This document shows positions 21,241 through 35,310 of a DNA stretch of 64,000 bases, piece after piece. Every line of letters starts with the position of its first letter. Within the stretch, counting starts at the first letter, position 1. The notes under the pieces are model-generated. The model was given only the letters and a program-made list of their open reading frames with translations, was not told the origin of the DNA and made no database searches. A program made the translations under genes and the position numbers. Source of the DNA: Cladorhizidae sp. MBARI D1340-BT2 (taxonomy: Eukaryota; Porifera; Demospongiae; Poecilosclerida; Cladorhizidae); assembly GCA_028752905.1 (NCBI GenBank), contig JAQNBH010000014.1, positions 17,281,250-17,345,249 on the forward strand. The letters are read 5' to 3'.

Positions 21241-24200
21241 TGGTTAAGTGTGACGGTTATTCCATGTCTACTCCTTGATGCTGGGCGATTAAGAGTGAAG
21301 GTTCCATGTGCTACTCCTTGATTCTGGGCAGTTAAGCGTGAAGGTTCTTCCATGTCCTACTCCTTGATGCTGGGCGGTTAAGAGTGAAGATTCTTCCATA
21401 TGCTGCTCCTTGATGCTGGTCAGTTAAAAGTAAAGGTTCTTACATGTGCTGCTCCTTGATGCTTGGCGGTTAAGAATAAAGGTTTTTCCATGTGCTCCAT
21501 GATGTTGGCTGGTTAAGAGTGAAGGTTCTTCTATGTGCTACTCCTTGATACTGGGCGGTTAAGAGTGAAGGTTCTTACATGTGCTTCTCCTTGAATTTGG
21601 GCGGTTAAGTGCGAAGGTTCTTCAATGTGCTGCTATTTGATGCTGGGCGGTTAAGAATAAAGGTTTTTCCATGTGTTCCATGATGTTGGGTGGTTAAGAG
21701 TGAAGGTTCTTCCATGTGCTGCTCCTTGATGCTGGGCGGTTAAGTGTGAAGGTTCTTCCATGTGCTACTCCTTGATGCTGGGCGGTTAAGAGTGAAGGTT
21801 CTTCCATGTGATGCTCCTTGAATCTGGGCCATTATGTGCGAAGGTTCTTCCATTTGCTGCTCCTTGATGCTGGGCTGTTAAGAATAAAGGTTCTTCCATT
21901 TGCTGCTCCTTGATGCTGTGGCGTTAAGATTAAGGTTCTTCCATGTGCTGCTCCCTGAATCTAGGCGGTTAATTACGAAGGCTCTTCCATGAGCTGCTCC
22001 TTTATGCTGGTCGGTTAAGAATAAAGGTTCTTCCATGTGCTGCTCTTTGATACTGGGTGGTTAAGAGTAAAGGTTCTTGTGCTGCTCCTTGATGCTGGGC
22101 GGTTAAGTGTGAAGGTTTTTCCATGTGCTACTCCTTGATGCTTGGCGGTTAAGAGTGAAGGTTCTTCCATGTGCTGTTCCTTGATGCTTGGTGGTTAATA
22201 GTAAAGGTTCTTCCATGTTCTACTCCTTGATGCTGGGTGGTTAAGAGTGAAGGTTCTTCCAAGTCCTGATCCTTAATGATGGGCGGTTAAGTGTGAAGGT
22301 TCTTCCATGTGCTGCTCTTTGGTGCTGGCCGGTTAAGATTGAAGGTTCTTCCATGTGCTACTCCTTGACGCTGGGTGGTTAAGAGTGAAGGTTCTTCCAT
22401 GTGCTGTCCTTGATGATGGGCGGTTAAGTGTGAAGGTTCTTCCATGTGCTGCTCCTTTGTACTGGAAGGTTAAGAGTAAAGGTGCTTCCATGTGCTTCTC
22501 CTTGATGATGGGTGGTTAAGAGTGAAGGTTCTTCCATGTGCTCTCCTTGATGATGGGCGGTTAAGTGTGAAGGTTCTTCCATGTGCTTCTCCTTGATACT
22601 GGGCGGTTAAGAGTGACGGTTCTTCCATGTGCTTCTCCTTGATACTGGGAAGTTAAACGTGAAGGTTCTTCCATGTGCTGCTCCTTGATACTGGGCGGTT
22701 AAGAGTGAAGGGATCTTACATGTGCTTCTCCTTGAATCTGGGCGGTTAAGTGCGAAGGTTCTTCCATGTGCTGCTGCTTGGTGCTGGGCGGTTAAGAATA
22801 AAGGTTCTTCCATGTGCTCCATGATGTTGGGTGGTTAAGAGTGAAGGTTCTTCCATGTGCTGCTCCTTGATGCTGGGCAGTTAAGAGTGAAGGTTCTTCC
22901 ATGTGCTGTTCCTTGAATCTGGGCCATTATGTGCAAATGTTCTTCCATTTGCTGCTCCTTGATGCTGGGCGGTTAAGAATAAAGGTTCTTCCTTGTGCTG
23001 CTCCATGATCCTGTGGGGTTAAGGTTCTTCCATGTTCTGCTCCCTGAATCTGGGTGGTTAAGTATGAAGGTTCTTCCACGAGCTGCTCCTTTATGCTGGG
23101 CGGTTAAGAATAAAGGTTCTTCCCTATGCTGCTCTTTGATACTGGGTGGTTAAGAGTAATGGTTCTTGTGCTGTTCCTTGATGCTTGGTGGTTAAGAGTA
23201 AAGTTTCTTCCATGTGCTGCTCCTTGATGATGGGCGGTTAAGTGTGAAGGTTCTTTGTTGTGCTGCTACTTGATGCTAGGAGGTTAAGAGTAAAGGTTCT
23301 TCACTGTGCTGCTCTTTGATGCTGGGTGGTTAAGAGTCAAGGTTCTTCCATGTGCTACTCATTGATTCTGGGTGGTTAAGAGTGAAGGTTCCATGTGCTA
23401 CTCCTTGATTCTGGGCAGTTAAGCGTGAAGGTTCTTCCATGTGCTGCTCCTTGATACTGGGCTATTAAAATTGAAGGTTCTTCCATGTACTGCTTCTTGA
23501 TCCTGGGCGGTTAAGAGTGAAGGTTCTTCCATGTGGTGCTCCTTGATGCTGGGCGGTTAAGAGTGAAGGTTCTTCCATGAGCTGCTCCTTGATGCTTGGC
23601 GGTTAAGAGTGAAGGTTCTTCCATGTGCCGCTCCTTGATGCTGGGCGGTTAAGAGTAAAGGTTCTTCCATGTGGTTCTCCTTGATTCTGGGTGGTTTAGT
23701 GTGAAGGTTTTTCCATGTGCTAATCTTGATGCGAGGTGGTTAAAAGTAAAGATTCTTCCATGTGCTGCTCCTTGATGCTGGGCGGTTAAGAGTGAAGGTT
23801 CTTCCATGTCCTTCTCCATGATGCTGGTTGGTTAAGAGTGAAGGTTCTTCCATGTGCTCCTCCTGGATGCTGAGCTGTTAAGAGTGAAGGTTCTTCCATG
23901 TGCTGCTCCTTGATGCTGGGCGGTTAAGAGTGAAGGTTCTTCCATGTGCTGCTCCTGGGCGGTTAAAAGTAAAGGTTCTTCCATGTCCTGTTCCTTGATG
24001 CTGGGAAGTTAAAAGTGAAGGTTCTTCCATGTGCTGCTCGTTGAATCTGGGCAGTTAAGTGGGAAGGTTCTTCCATGAGCTGCTCCTTTATGCTGGGCGG
24101 TTAAGAATAAAAGTTCTTCCAAGTGCTGCTCCATGCTGGGCGTTTAAGTGTTAAGGTTCTTCCATGTGCTATCCTTGATGCTGGGCAGTTAAGTGGAAGG

Positions 24201-25978
24201 TTCTTCCATGTGCGGCTCCTTTATGCTGGGCGGTTAAGAGTAAAGGTTCTTCCGTGTGCTGCTCCATGATGCTGGGTGGTTAAGAGTGAAGGTTCTTCCA
24301 TGTGCTACTCCTTAATGATGAACGGTTAAGTGTGAAGGTTCTTCCATTTGCTGCTCCTTGGTGTTTGCCGGTTAAGAGTGAAGGTTCTTCCATGTGCTGC
24401 TTATTAATGCTGGGCGGTTACATGTTAAGTTTCTTCCATGTCCTAATCCTTGAGGTGGCTAAGAGTGAAGATCCTTCCATGTGCTGCTCATTGATGCTGG
24501 GTGGTTAACTGTCAAGTTTCTTCCATGTCCTATTCCTTGATGCTGGGCTGTTAAGAGTGTAGATTCTTCCATGTGCAGCTCCTTCATACTGGGAGGTTAA
24601 GAGTGAAGGTTCTTCCATGTGCTGCTCGTTGATGCTGGGCGGTTAAGAGTGAAGGTTCTTCCATGTGCAGCTCCTTCATACTGGAAAGTTAAGAGTGAAG
24701 GTTCTTCGATGTGCTGCTCCTATGCTGGGCGGTTAAGAGTGAAGGTTATTCAGGAGCAGCACATGGAAGAACCTTCACTCTTAACTGCCCCCCATCAAGG
24801 AGGAGCACATGGAAGAACCTTCACTCTTAACCGCCCAGCATCAAGGAGCAGCACATGGAAGAATTTTCACTTTTAACTTTCTTTACTCTTAACTACCCAG
24901 CATCAAGGAATAGCACATGGAAAAACCTTCACTTTTAATTGCACAGCCTCAAAGAGCAGACATGGCAGAACCTTCACTCTTAACTGCCCAGCATCAAGGA
25001 GCAGCACATGGAAGAACCTTCACTCTTAACCGCCCAGCATGAAGGAGCAGCACATGGAAGAACCTTCACTTTTAACTTTCTTTACTCTTAACCGCCCAGC
25101 ATCAAGGAGTAGCACATGGAAGAGAACCTTTATTCTTAACTGCCCAGCATCAAGGAGCAGAAGATGGAATAGCAGATGGAATAACCTTCACTCTTAACCT
25201 CCCAGCATAAAGAATAAAGGTTCTTCTATGTGCTGCCCTTTGATGCTAGGTTGGTAATGGTGAAGGTTCTTCCATGTGCTACTCCATGATGCTGGGCGGT
25301 TAAGTGTGAATGTCCATGTGCTGCTCCTTGATGCTGGGCGGTTAAGAGTGAAGTTTATTCCATGTGCTGCTCCTTGATGCTGGGTCGTTAAGAGTGAAGA
25401 TTCTTCCATGTGCAACTCCTTGATGCTGGTCGGTTAATTGTGAAGGTTCTTCCATGTGCTACTTGTTGATGCTGGGCAGTTAAGTGTGAAGGTTCTGCGT
25501 TGTGCTGCTACTTGCTGCTAGGCAGTTAAGAGTAAAGGTTCTTCCATGTGCTGATCCTTGATGCTGGGTGGTTAAGAGGTAAGGTTCTTCCATGTGCTGC
25601 TCCTTGATGCTGGGTGGTTAAGAATGAAGGTTCTTCCATGTGCTGCTCCTTGATGCTGAGCAGTTAAGAGTGAAGGTTCTTCCATGTGCTGCTCTTTAAT
25701 GCTGTGTGGTTAAGAGTGAAGGTTCCTCCATGTGCTCCTCCTTGATGCTGGGAGTTAAGAGTGAAGGTTCTTCCATGTGCTGCTCCTTGATGCTGGGTGG
25801 TTAAGTGTGAAGGTTCTTCAATGTGCTACTCCTTGATGCGGGTTGGTTAATTGTGAAGGTTCTTCCGTATGCTACTTGTTGATGCTGGATGGTTAGGTGT
25901 GAAGGTTCTTCCATGTGTTCCTCCTTGATTCTAGGCGGTTAAGAGTAAAGGTTCTATTTGCAGCTCCTTTATGCTGGG
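21241..25978 (+). repeat. Higher-order satellite repeat, copy 1
   Basis: 4,738 bp measured between copies of TGGTTAAGTGTGACGGTTAT. It contains an inverted monomer block at about 24750-25208, entered through GAAGGTTATTCAGGAGCAGC. Confidence 0.88.
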
Positions 25979-28900
25979 TGGTTAAGTGTGACGGTTATTC
26001 CATGTCTACTCCTTGATGCTGGGCGATTAAGAGTGAAGGTTCCATGTGCTACTCCTTGATTCTGGGCAGTTAAGCGTGAAGGTTCTTCCATGTCCTACTC
26101 CTTGATGCTGGGCGGTTAAGAGTGAAGATTCTTCCATATGCTGCTCCTTGATGCTGGTCAGTTAAAAGTAAAGGTTCTTACATGTGCTGCTCCTTGATGC
26201 TTGGCGGTTAAGAATAAAGGTTTTTCCATGTGCTCCATGATGTTGGGTGGTTAAGAGTGAAGGTTCTTCTATGTGCTACTCCTTGATACTGGGCGGTTAA
26301 GATTGAAGGTTCTTACATGTGCTTCTCCTTGAATTTGGGCGGTTAAGTGCGAAGGTTCTTCAATGTGCTGCTATTTGATGCTGGGCGGATAAGAATAAAG
26401 GTTTTTCCATGTGCTCCATGATGTTGGGTGGTTAAGAGTGAAGGTTCTTCCATGTGCTGCTCCTTGATGCTGGGCGGTTAAGTGTGAAGGTTCTTCCATG
26501 TGCTACTCCTTGATGCTGGGCGGTTAAGAGTGAAGGTTCTTCCATGTGATGCTCCTTGAATCTGGGCCATTATGTGCGAAGGTTCTTCCATTTGCTGCTC
26601 CTTGATGCTGGGCTGTTAAGAATAAAGGTTCTTCCATTTGCTGATCCTTGATGCTGTGGCGTTAAGATTAAGGTTCTTCCATGTGCTGCTCCCTGAATCT
26701 AGGCGGTTAATTACGAAGGGTCTTCCATGAGCTGCTCCTTTATGCTGGTCGGTTAAGAATAAAGGTTCTTCCATGTGCTGCTCTTTGATACTGGGTGGTT
26801 AAGAGTAAAGGTTCTTGTGCTGCTCCTTGATGCTGGGCGGTTAAGTGTGAAGGTTTTTCCATGTGCTACTCCTTGATGCTTGGCGGTTAAGAGTGAAGGT
26901 TCTTCCATGTGCTGTTCCTTGATGCTTGGTGGTTAATAGTAAAGGTTCTTCCATGTTCTACTCCTTGATGCTGGGTGGTTAAGAGTGAAGGTTCTTCCAA
27001 GTCCTGATCCTTAATGATGGGCGGTTAAGTGTGAAGGTTCTTCCATGTGCTGCTCCTTGGTGCTGGCCGGTTAAGATTGAAGGTTCTTCCATGTGCTACT
27101 CCTTGATGCTGGGTGGTTAAGAGTGAAGGTTCTTCCATGTGCTGTCCTTGATGATGGGCGGTTAAGTGTGAAGGTTCTTCCATGTGCTGCTCCTTTGTAC
27201 TGGAAGGTTAAGAGTAAAGGTGCTTCCATGTGCTTCTCCTTGATGATGGGTGGTTAAGAGTGAAGGTTCTTCCATGTGCTCTCCTTGATGATGGGCGGTT
27301 AAGTGTGAAGGTTCTTCCATGTGCTTCTCCTTGATACTGGGCGGTTAAGAGTGACGGTTCTTCCATGTGCTTCTCCTTGATACTGGGAAGTTAAACGTGA
27401 AGGTTCTTCCATGTGCTGCTCCTTGATACTGGGCGGTTAAGAGTGAAGGGATCTTACATGTGCTTCTCCTTGAATCTGGGCGGTTAAGTGCGAAGGTTCT
27501 TCCATGTGCTGCTGCTTGGTGCTGGGCGGTTAAGAATAAAGGTTCTTCCATGTGCTCCATGATGTTGGGTGGTTAAGAGTGAAGGTTCTTCTATGTGCTG
27601 CTCCTTGATGCTGGGCAGTTAAGAGTGAAGGTTCTTCCATGTGCTGTTCCTTGAATCTGGGCCATTATGTGCAAATGTTCTTCCATTTGCTGCTCCTTGA
27701 TGCTGGGCGGTTAAGAATAAAGGTTCAGCCTTGTGCTGCTCCATGATCCTGTGGGGTTAAGATTAAGGTTCTTCCATGTTCTGCTCCCTGAATCTGGGTG
27801 GTTAAGTATGAAGGTTCTTCCATGAGCTGCTCCTTTATGCTGGGCGGTTAAGAATAAAGGTTGTTCCCTATGCTGCTCTTTGATACTGGGTGGTTAAGAG
27901 TAATGGTTCTTGTGCTGTTCCTTGATGCTTGGTGGTTAAGAGTAAAGGTTCTTCCATGTGCTGCTCCTTGATGATGGGCGGTTAAGTGTGAAGGTTCTTT
28001 GTTGTGCTGCTACTTGATGCTAGGAGGTTAAGAGTAAAGGTTCTTCACTGTGCTACTCTTTGATGCTGGGTGGTTAAGAGTCAAGGTTCTTCCATGTGCT
28101 ACTCATTGATTCTGGGTGGTTAAGAGTGAAGGTTCCATGTGCTACTCCTTGATTCTGGGCAGTTAAGCATGAAGGTTCTTCCATGTGCTGCTCCTTGATA
28201 CTGGGCTATTAAAATTGAAGGTTCTTCCATGTACTGCTTCTTGATCCTGGGCGGTTAAGAGTGAAGGTTCTTCCATGTGGTGCTCCTTGATGCTGGGCGG
28301 TTAAGAGTGAAGGTTCTTCCATGAGCTGCTCCTTGATGCTTGGCGGTTAAGAGTGAAGGTTCTTCCATGTGCCGCTCCTTGATGCTGGGCGGTTAAGAGT
28401 AAAGGTTCTTCCATGTGGTTCTCCTTGATTCTGGGTGGTTTAGTGTGAAGGTTTTTCCATGTGCTAATCTTGATGCGAGGTGGTTAAAAGTAAAGATTCT
28501 TCCATGTGCTGCTCCTTGATGCTGGGCGGTTAAGAGTGAAGGTTCTTCCATGTCCTTCTCCATGATGCTGGTTGGTTAAGAGTGAAGGTTCTTCCATGTG
28601 CTCCTCCTGGATGCTGAGCTGTTAAGAGTGAAGGTTCTTCCATGTGCTGCTCCTTGATGCTGGGCGGTTAAGAGTGAAGGTTCTTCCATGTGCTGCTCCT
28701 GGGCGGTTAAAAGTAAAGGTTCTTCCATGTCCTGTTCCTTGATGCTGGGAAGTTAAAAGTGAAGGTTCTTCCATGTGCTGCTCGTTGAATCTGGGCAGTT
28801 AAGTGGGAAGGTTCTTCCATGAGCTGCTCCTTTATGCTGGGCGGTTAAGAATAAAAGTTCTTCCAAGTGCTGCTCCATGCTGGGCGTTTAAGTGTTAAGG

Positions 28901-30662
28901 TTCTTCCATGTGCTATCCTTGATGCTGGGCAGTTAAGTGGAAGGTTCTTCCATGTGCGGCTCCTTTATGCTGGGCGGTTAAGAGTAAAGGTTCTTCCGTG
29001 TGCTGCTCCATGATGCTGGGTGGTTAAGAGTGAAGGTTCTTCCATGTGCTACTCCTTAATGATGAACGGTTAAGTGTGAAGGTTCTTCCATTTGCTGCTC
29101 CTTGGTGTTTGCCGGTTAAGAGTGAAGGTTCTTCCATGTGCTGCTTATTAATGCTGGGCGGTTACATGTTAAGTTTCTTCCATGTCCTAATCCTTGATGC
29201 TGGGTGGCTAAGAGTGAAGATCCTTCCATGTGCTGCTCATTGATGCTGGGTGGTTAACTGTTAAGTTTCTTCCATGTCCTATTCCTTGATGCTGGGCTGT
29301 TAAGAGTGTTGATTCTTCCATGTGCAGCTCCTTCATACTGGGAGGTTAAGAGTGAAGGTTCTTCCATGTGCTGCTCGTTGATGCTGGGCGGTTAAGAGTG
29401 AAGGTTCTTCCATGTGCAGCTCCTTCATACTGGAAAGTTAAGAGTGAAGGTTCTTCCATGTGCTGCTCCTATGCTGGGCGGTTAAGAGTGAAGGTTATTC
29501 AGGAGCAGCACATGGAAGAACCTTCACTCTTAACTGCCCCCGATCAAGGAGGAGCACATGGAAGAACCTTCACTCTTAACCGCCCAGCATCAAGGAGCAG
29601 CACATGGAAGAATTTTCACTTTTAACTTTCTTTACTCTTAACTACCCAGCATCAAGGAATAGCACATGGAAAAACCTTCACTTTTAATTGCACAGCCTCA
29701 AAGAGCAAACATGGCAGAACCTTCACTCTTAACTGCCCAGCATCAAGGAGCAGAAGATGGAATAGCAGATGGAATAACCTTCACTCTTAACCTCCCAGCA
29801 TAAAGAATAAAGGTTCTTCTATGTGCTGCCCTTTGATGCTAGGTTGGTAATGGTGAAGGTTCTTCCATGTGCTACTCCATGATGCTGGGCGGTTAAGTGT
29901 GAATGTCCATGTGCTGCTCCTTGATGCTGGGCGGTTAAGAGTGAAGTTTATTCCATGTGCTGCTCCTTGATGCTGGGTCGTTAAGAGTGAAGATTCTTCC
30001 ATGTGCAACTCCTTGATGCTGGTCGGTTAATTGTGAAGGTTCTTCCATGTGCTACTTGTTGATGCTGGGCGGTTAAGTGTGAAGGTTCTGCGTTGTGCTG
30101 CTACTTGCTGCTAGGCAGTTAAGAGTAAAGGTTCTTCCATGTGCTGATCCTTGATGCTGGGTGGTTAAGACGTAAGGTTCTTCCATGTACTGCTCCTTGA
30201 TGCTGGGTGGTTAAGTGTTAAGTTTCTCCATGTCCTACTCCTTGATGCTGGGCGGTTAAGAGTGAAGATTCTTCCATGTGCTGCTCCTTGATGCTGGGTG
30301 GTTAAGAATGAAGGTTCTTCCATGTGCTGCTCCTTGATGCTGAGCAGTTAAGAGTGAAGGTTCTTCCATGTGCTGCTCTTTAATGCTGTGTGGTTAAGAG
30401 TGAAGGTTCCTCCATGTGCTCCTCCTTGATGCTGGGAGTTAAGAGTGAAGGTTCTTCCATGTGCTGCTCCTTGATGCTGGGTGGTTAAGTGTGAAGGTTC
30501 TTCAATGTGCTACTCCTTGATGCTGGTTGGTTAATTGTGAAGGTTCTTCCGTATGCTACTTGTTGATGCTGGATGGTTAGGTGTGAAGGTTCTTCCATGT
30601 GCTCCTCCTTGATTCTAGGCGGTTAAGAGTAAAGGTTCTATTTGCAGCTCCTTTATGCTGGG
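25979..30662 (+). repeat. Higher-order satellite repeat, copy 2
   Basis: 4,684 bp. The inverted block (about 29496-29803) is shorter than in copies 1 and 3 because about 150 bp of reversed monomers are missing. Confidence 0.88.
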
Positions 30663-33600
30663 TGGTTAAGTGTGACGGTTATTCCATGTCTACTCCTTGA
30701 TGCTGGGCGATTAAGAGTGAAGGATCCATGTGTTACTCCTTGATTCTGGGCAGTTAAGCGTGAAGGTTCTTCCATGTCCTACTCCTTGATGCTGGGCGGT
30801 TAAGAGTGAAGATTCTTCCATATGCTGCTCCTTGATGCTGGTCAGTTAAAAGTAAAGGTTCTTACATGTGTTGCTCCTTGATGCTTGGCGGTTAAGAATA
30901 AAGGTTTTTCCATGTGCTCCATGATGTTGGGTGGTTAAGAGTGAAGGTTCTTCTATGTGCTACTCCTTGATACTGGGCGGTTAAGATTGAAGGTTCTTAC
31001 ATGTGCTTCTCCTTGAATTTGGGCGGTTAAGTGCGAAGGTTCTTCAATGTGCTGCTATTTGATGCTGGGCGGATAAGAATAAAGGTCTTTCCATGTGCTC
31101 CATGATGTTGGGTGGTTAAGAGTGAAGGTTCTTCCATGTGCTGCTCCTTGATGCTGGGCGGTTAAGTGTGAAGGTTCTTCCATGTGCTACTCCTTGATGC
31201 TGGGCGGTTAAGAGTGAAGGTTCTTCCATGTGATGCTCCTTGAATCTGGGCCATTATGTGCGAAGGTTCTTCCATTTGCTGCTACTTGATGCTGGGCTGT
31301 TAAGAATAAAGGTTCTTCCATTTGCTGCTCCTTGATGCTGTGGCGTTAAGATTAAGGTTCTTCCATGTGCTGCTCCCTGAATCTAGGCGGTTAATTACGA
31401 AGGGTCTTCCATGAGCTGCTCCTTTATGCTGGTCGGTTAAGAATAAAGGTTCTTCCATGTGCTGCTCTTTGATACTGGGTGGTTAAGAGTAAAGGTTCTT
31501 GTGCTGCTCCTTGATGCTGGGCGGTTAAGTGTGAAGGTTTTTCCATGTGCTACTCCTTGATGCTTGGCAGTTAAGAGTGAAGGTTCTTCCATGTGCTGTT
31601 CCTTGATGCTTGGTGGTTAATAGTAAAGGTTCTTCCATGTTCTACTCCTTGATGCTGGGTGGTTAAGAGTGAAGGTTCTTCCAAGTCCTGATCCTTAATG
31701 ATGGGCGGTTAAGTGTGAAGGTTCTTCCATGTGCTGCTCCTTGGTGCTGGCCGGTTAAGATTGAAGGTTCTTCCATGTGCTACTCCTTGATGCTGGGTGG
31801 TTAAGAGTGAAGGTTCTTCCATGTGCTCTCCTTGATGATGGGCGGTTAAGTGTGAAGATTCTTCCATGTGCTTCTCCTTGATACTGGGCGGTTAAGAGTG
31901 ACGGTTCTTCCATGTGCTTCTCCTTGATACTGGGAAGTTAAACGTGAAGGTTCTTCCATGTGCTGCTCCTTGATACTGGGCGGTTAAGAGTGAAGGGATC
32001 TTACATGTGCTTCTCCTTGAATCTGGGCGGTTAAGTGCGAAGGTTCTTCCATGTGCTGCTGCTTGGTGCTGGGCGGTTAAGAATAAAGGTTCTTCCATGT
32101 GCTCCATGATGTTGGGTGGTTAAGAGTGAAGGTTCTTCCATGTGCTGCTCCTTGATGCTGGGCAGTTAAGAGTGAAGGTTCTTCCATGTGCTGTTCCTTG
32201 AATCTGGGCCATTATGTGCAAATGTTCTTCCATTTGCTGCTCCTTGATGCTGGGCGGTTAAGAATAAAGGTTCAGCCTTGTGCTGCTCCATGATCCTGTG
32301 GGGTTAAGATTAAGGTTCTTCCATGTTCTGCTCCCTGAATCTGGGTGGTTAAGTATGAAGGTTCTTCCATGAGCTGCTCCTTTATGCTGGGCGGTTAAGA
32401 ATAAAGGTTCTTCCCTATGCTGCTCTTTGATACTGGGTGGTTAAGAGTAATGGTTCTTGTGCTGTTCCTTGATGCTTGGTGGTTAAGAGTAAAGGTTCTT
32501 CCATGTGCTGCTCCTTGATGATGGGCGGTTAAGTGTGAAGGTTCTTTGTTGTGCTGCTACTTGATGCTAGGAGGTTAAGAGTAAAGGTTCTTCACTGTGC
32601 TGCTCTTTGATGCTGGGTGGTTAAGAGTCAAGGTTCTTCCATGTGCTACTCATTGATTCTGGGTGGTTAAGAGTGAAGGTTCCATGTGCTACTCCTTGAT
32701 TCTGGGCAGTTAAGCGTGAAGGTTCTTCCATGTGCTGCTCCTTGATACTGGGCTATTAAAATTGAAGGTTCTTCCATGTACTGCTTCTTGATCCTGGGCG
32801 GTTAAGAGTGAAGGTTCTTCCATGTGGTGCTCCTTGATGCTGGGCGGTTAAGAGTGAAGGTTCTTCCATGAGCTGCTCCTTGATGCTTGGCGGTTAAGAG
32901 TGAAGGTTCTTCCATGTGCCGCTCCTTGATGCTGGGCGGTTAAGAGTAAAGGTTCTTCCATGTGGTTCTCCTTGATTCTGGGTGGTTTAGTGTGAAGGTT
33001 TTTCCATGTGCTAATCTTGATGCGAGGTGGTTAAAAGTAAAGATTCTTCCATGTGCTGCTCCTTGATGCTGGGCGGTTAAGAGTGAAGGTTCTTCCATGT
33101 CCTTCTCCATGATGCTGGTTGGTTAAGAGTGAAGGTTCTTCCATGTGCTCCTCCTGGATGCTGAGCTGTTAAGAGTGAAGGTTCTTCCATGTGCTGCTCC
33201 TTGATGCTGGGCGGTTAAGAGTGAAGGTTCTTCCATGTGCTGCTCCTGGGCGGTTAAAAGTAAAGGCTCTTCCATGTCCTGTTCCTTGATGCTGGGAAGT
33301 TAAAAGTGAAGGTTCTTCCATGTGCTGCTCGTTGAATCTGGGCAGTTAAGTGGGAAGGTTCTTCCATGAGCTGCTCCTTTATGCTGGGCGGTTAAGAATA
33401 AAAGTTCTTCCAAGTGCTGCTCCATGCTGGGCGTTTAAGTGTTAAGGTTCTTCCATGTGCTATCCTTGATGCCGGGCAGTTAATTGGAAGGTTCTTCCAT
33501 GTGCGGCTCCTTTATGCTGGGCGGTTAAGAGTAAAGGTTCTTCCGTGTGCTGCTCCATGATGCTGGGTGGTTAAGAGTGAAGGTTCTTCCATGTGCTACT

Positions 33601-35310
33601 CCTTAATGATGAACGGTTAAGTGTGAAGGTTCTTCCATTTGCTGCTCCTTGGTGTTTGCCGGTTAAGAGTGAAGGTTCTTCCATGTGCTGCTTATTAATG
33701 CTGGGCGGTTACATGTTAAGTTTCTTCCATGTCCTAATCCTTGATGCTGGGTGGCTAAGAGTGAAGATCCTTCCATGTGCTGCTCATTGATGCTGGGTGG
33801 TTAACTGTTAAGTTTCTTCCATGTCCTATTCCTTGATGCTGGGCTGTTAAGAGTGTAGATTCTTCCATGTGCAGCTCCTTCATACTGGGAGGTTAAGAGT
33901 GAAGGTTCTTCCATGTGCTGCTCGTTGATGCTGGGCGGTTAAGAGTGAAGGTTCTTCCATGTGCAGCTCCTTCATACTGGGAAGTTAAGAGTGAAGGTTC
34001 TTCCATGTGCTGCTCCTATGCTGGGCGGTTAAGAGTGAAGGTTATTCAGGAGCAGCACATGGAAGAACCTTCACTCTTAACCGCCCCCCATCAAGGAGGA
34101 GCACATGGAAGAACCTTCACTCTTAACCGCCCAGCATCAAGGAGCAGCACATGGAAGAATTTTCACTTTTAACTTTCTTTACTCTTAACTACCCAGCATC
34201 AAGGAATAGCACATGGAAAAACCTTCACTTTTAATTGCACAGCCTCAAAGAGCAGACATGGCAGAACCTTCACTCTTAACTGCCCAGCATCAAGGAGCAG
34301 CACATGGAAGAACCTTCACTCTTAACCGCCCAGCATGAAGGAGCAGCACATGGAAGAACCTTCACTTTTAACTTTCTTTACTCTTAACCGCCCAGCATCA
34401 AGGAGTAGCACATGGAAGAGAACCTTTATTCTTAACTGCCCAGCATCAAGGAGCAGAAGAGGGAATAGCAGATGGAATAACCTTCACTCTTAACCTCCCA
34501 GCATAAAGAATAAAGGTTCTTCTATGTGCTGCCCTTTGATGCTAGGTTGGTAATGGTGAATGTGCTACTCCATGATGCTGGGCGGTTAAGTGTGAATGTC
34601 CATGTGCTGCTCCTTGATGCTGGGCGGTTAAGAGTGAAGTTTATTCCATGTGCTGCTCCTTGATGCTGGGTCGTTAAGAGTGAAGATTCTTCCATGTGCA
34701 ACTCCTTGATGCTGGTCGGTTAATTGTGAAGGTTCTTCCATGTGCTACTTGTTGATGCTGGGCGGTTAAGTGTGAAGGTTCTGCGTTGTGCTGCTACTTG
34801 CTGCTAGGCAGTTAAGAGTAAAGGTTCTTCCATGTGCTGATCCTTGATGCTGGGTGGTTAAGAGGTAAGGTTCTTCCATGTACTGCTCCTTGATGCTGGG
34901 TGGTTAAGTGTTAAGTTTCTCCATGTCCTACTCCTTGATGCTGGGCGGTTAAGAGTGAAGATTCTTCCATGTGCTGCTCCTTGATGCTGGGTGGTTAAGA
35001 ATGAAGGTTCTTCCATGTGCTGCTCCTTGATGCTGAGCAGTTAAGAGTGAAGGTTCTTCCATGTGCTGCTCTTTAATGCTGTGTGGTTAAGAGTGAAGGT
35101 TCCTCCATGTGCTCCTCCTTGATGCTGGGTGGTTAAGTGTGAAGGTTCTTCAATGTGCTACTCCTTGATGCGGGTTGGTTAATTGTGAAGGTTCTTCCGT
35201 ATGCTACTTGTTGATGCTGGATGGTTAGGTGTGAAGGTTCTTCCATGTGCTCCTCCTTGATTCTAGGCGGTTAAGAGTAAAGGTTCTATTTGCATCTCCT
35301 TTATGCTGGG
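30663..35310 (+). repeat. Higher-order satellite repeat, copy 3
   Basis: 4,648 bp. It lacks some monomers near 31820 that copies 1, 2 and 4 have (a TGTACTGGAAGGTTAAGAG monomer among them). Inverted block about 34048-34511. Confidence 0.86.
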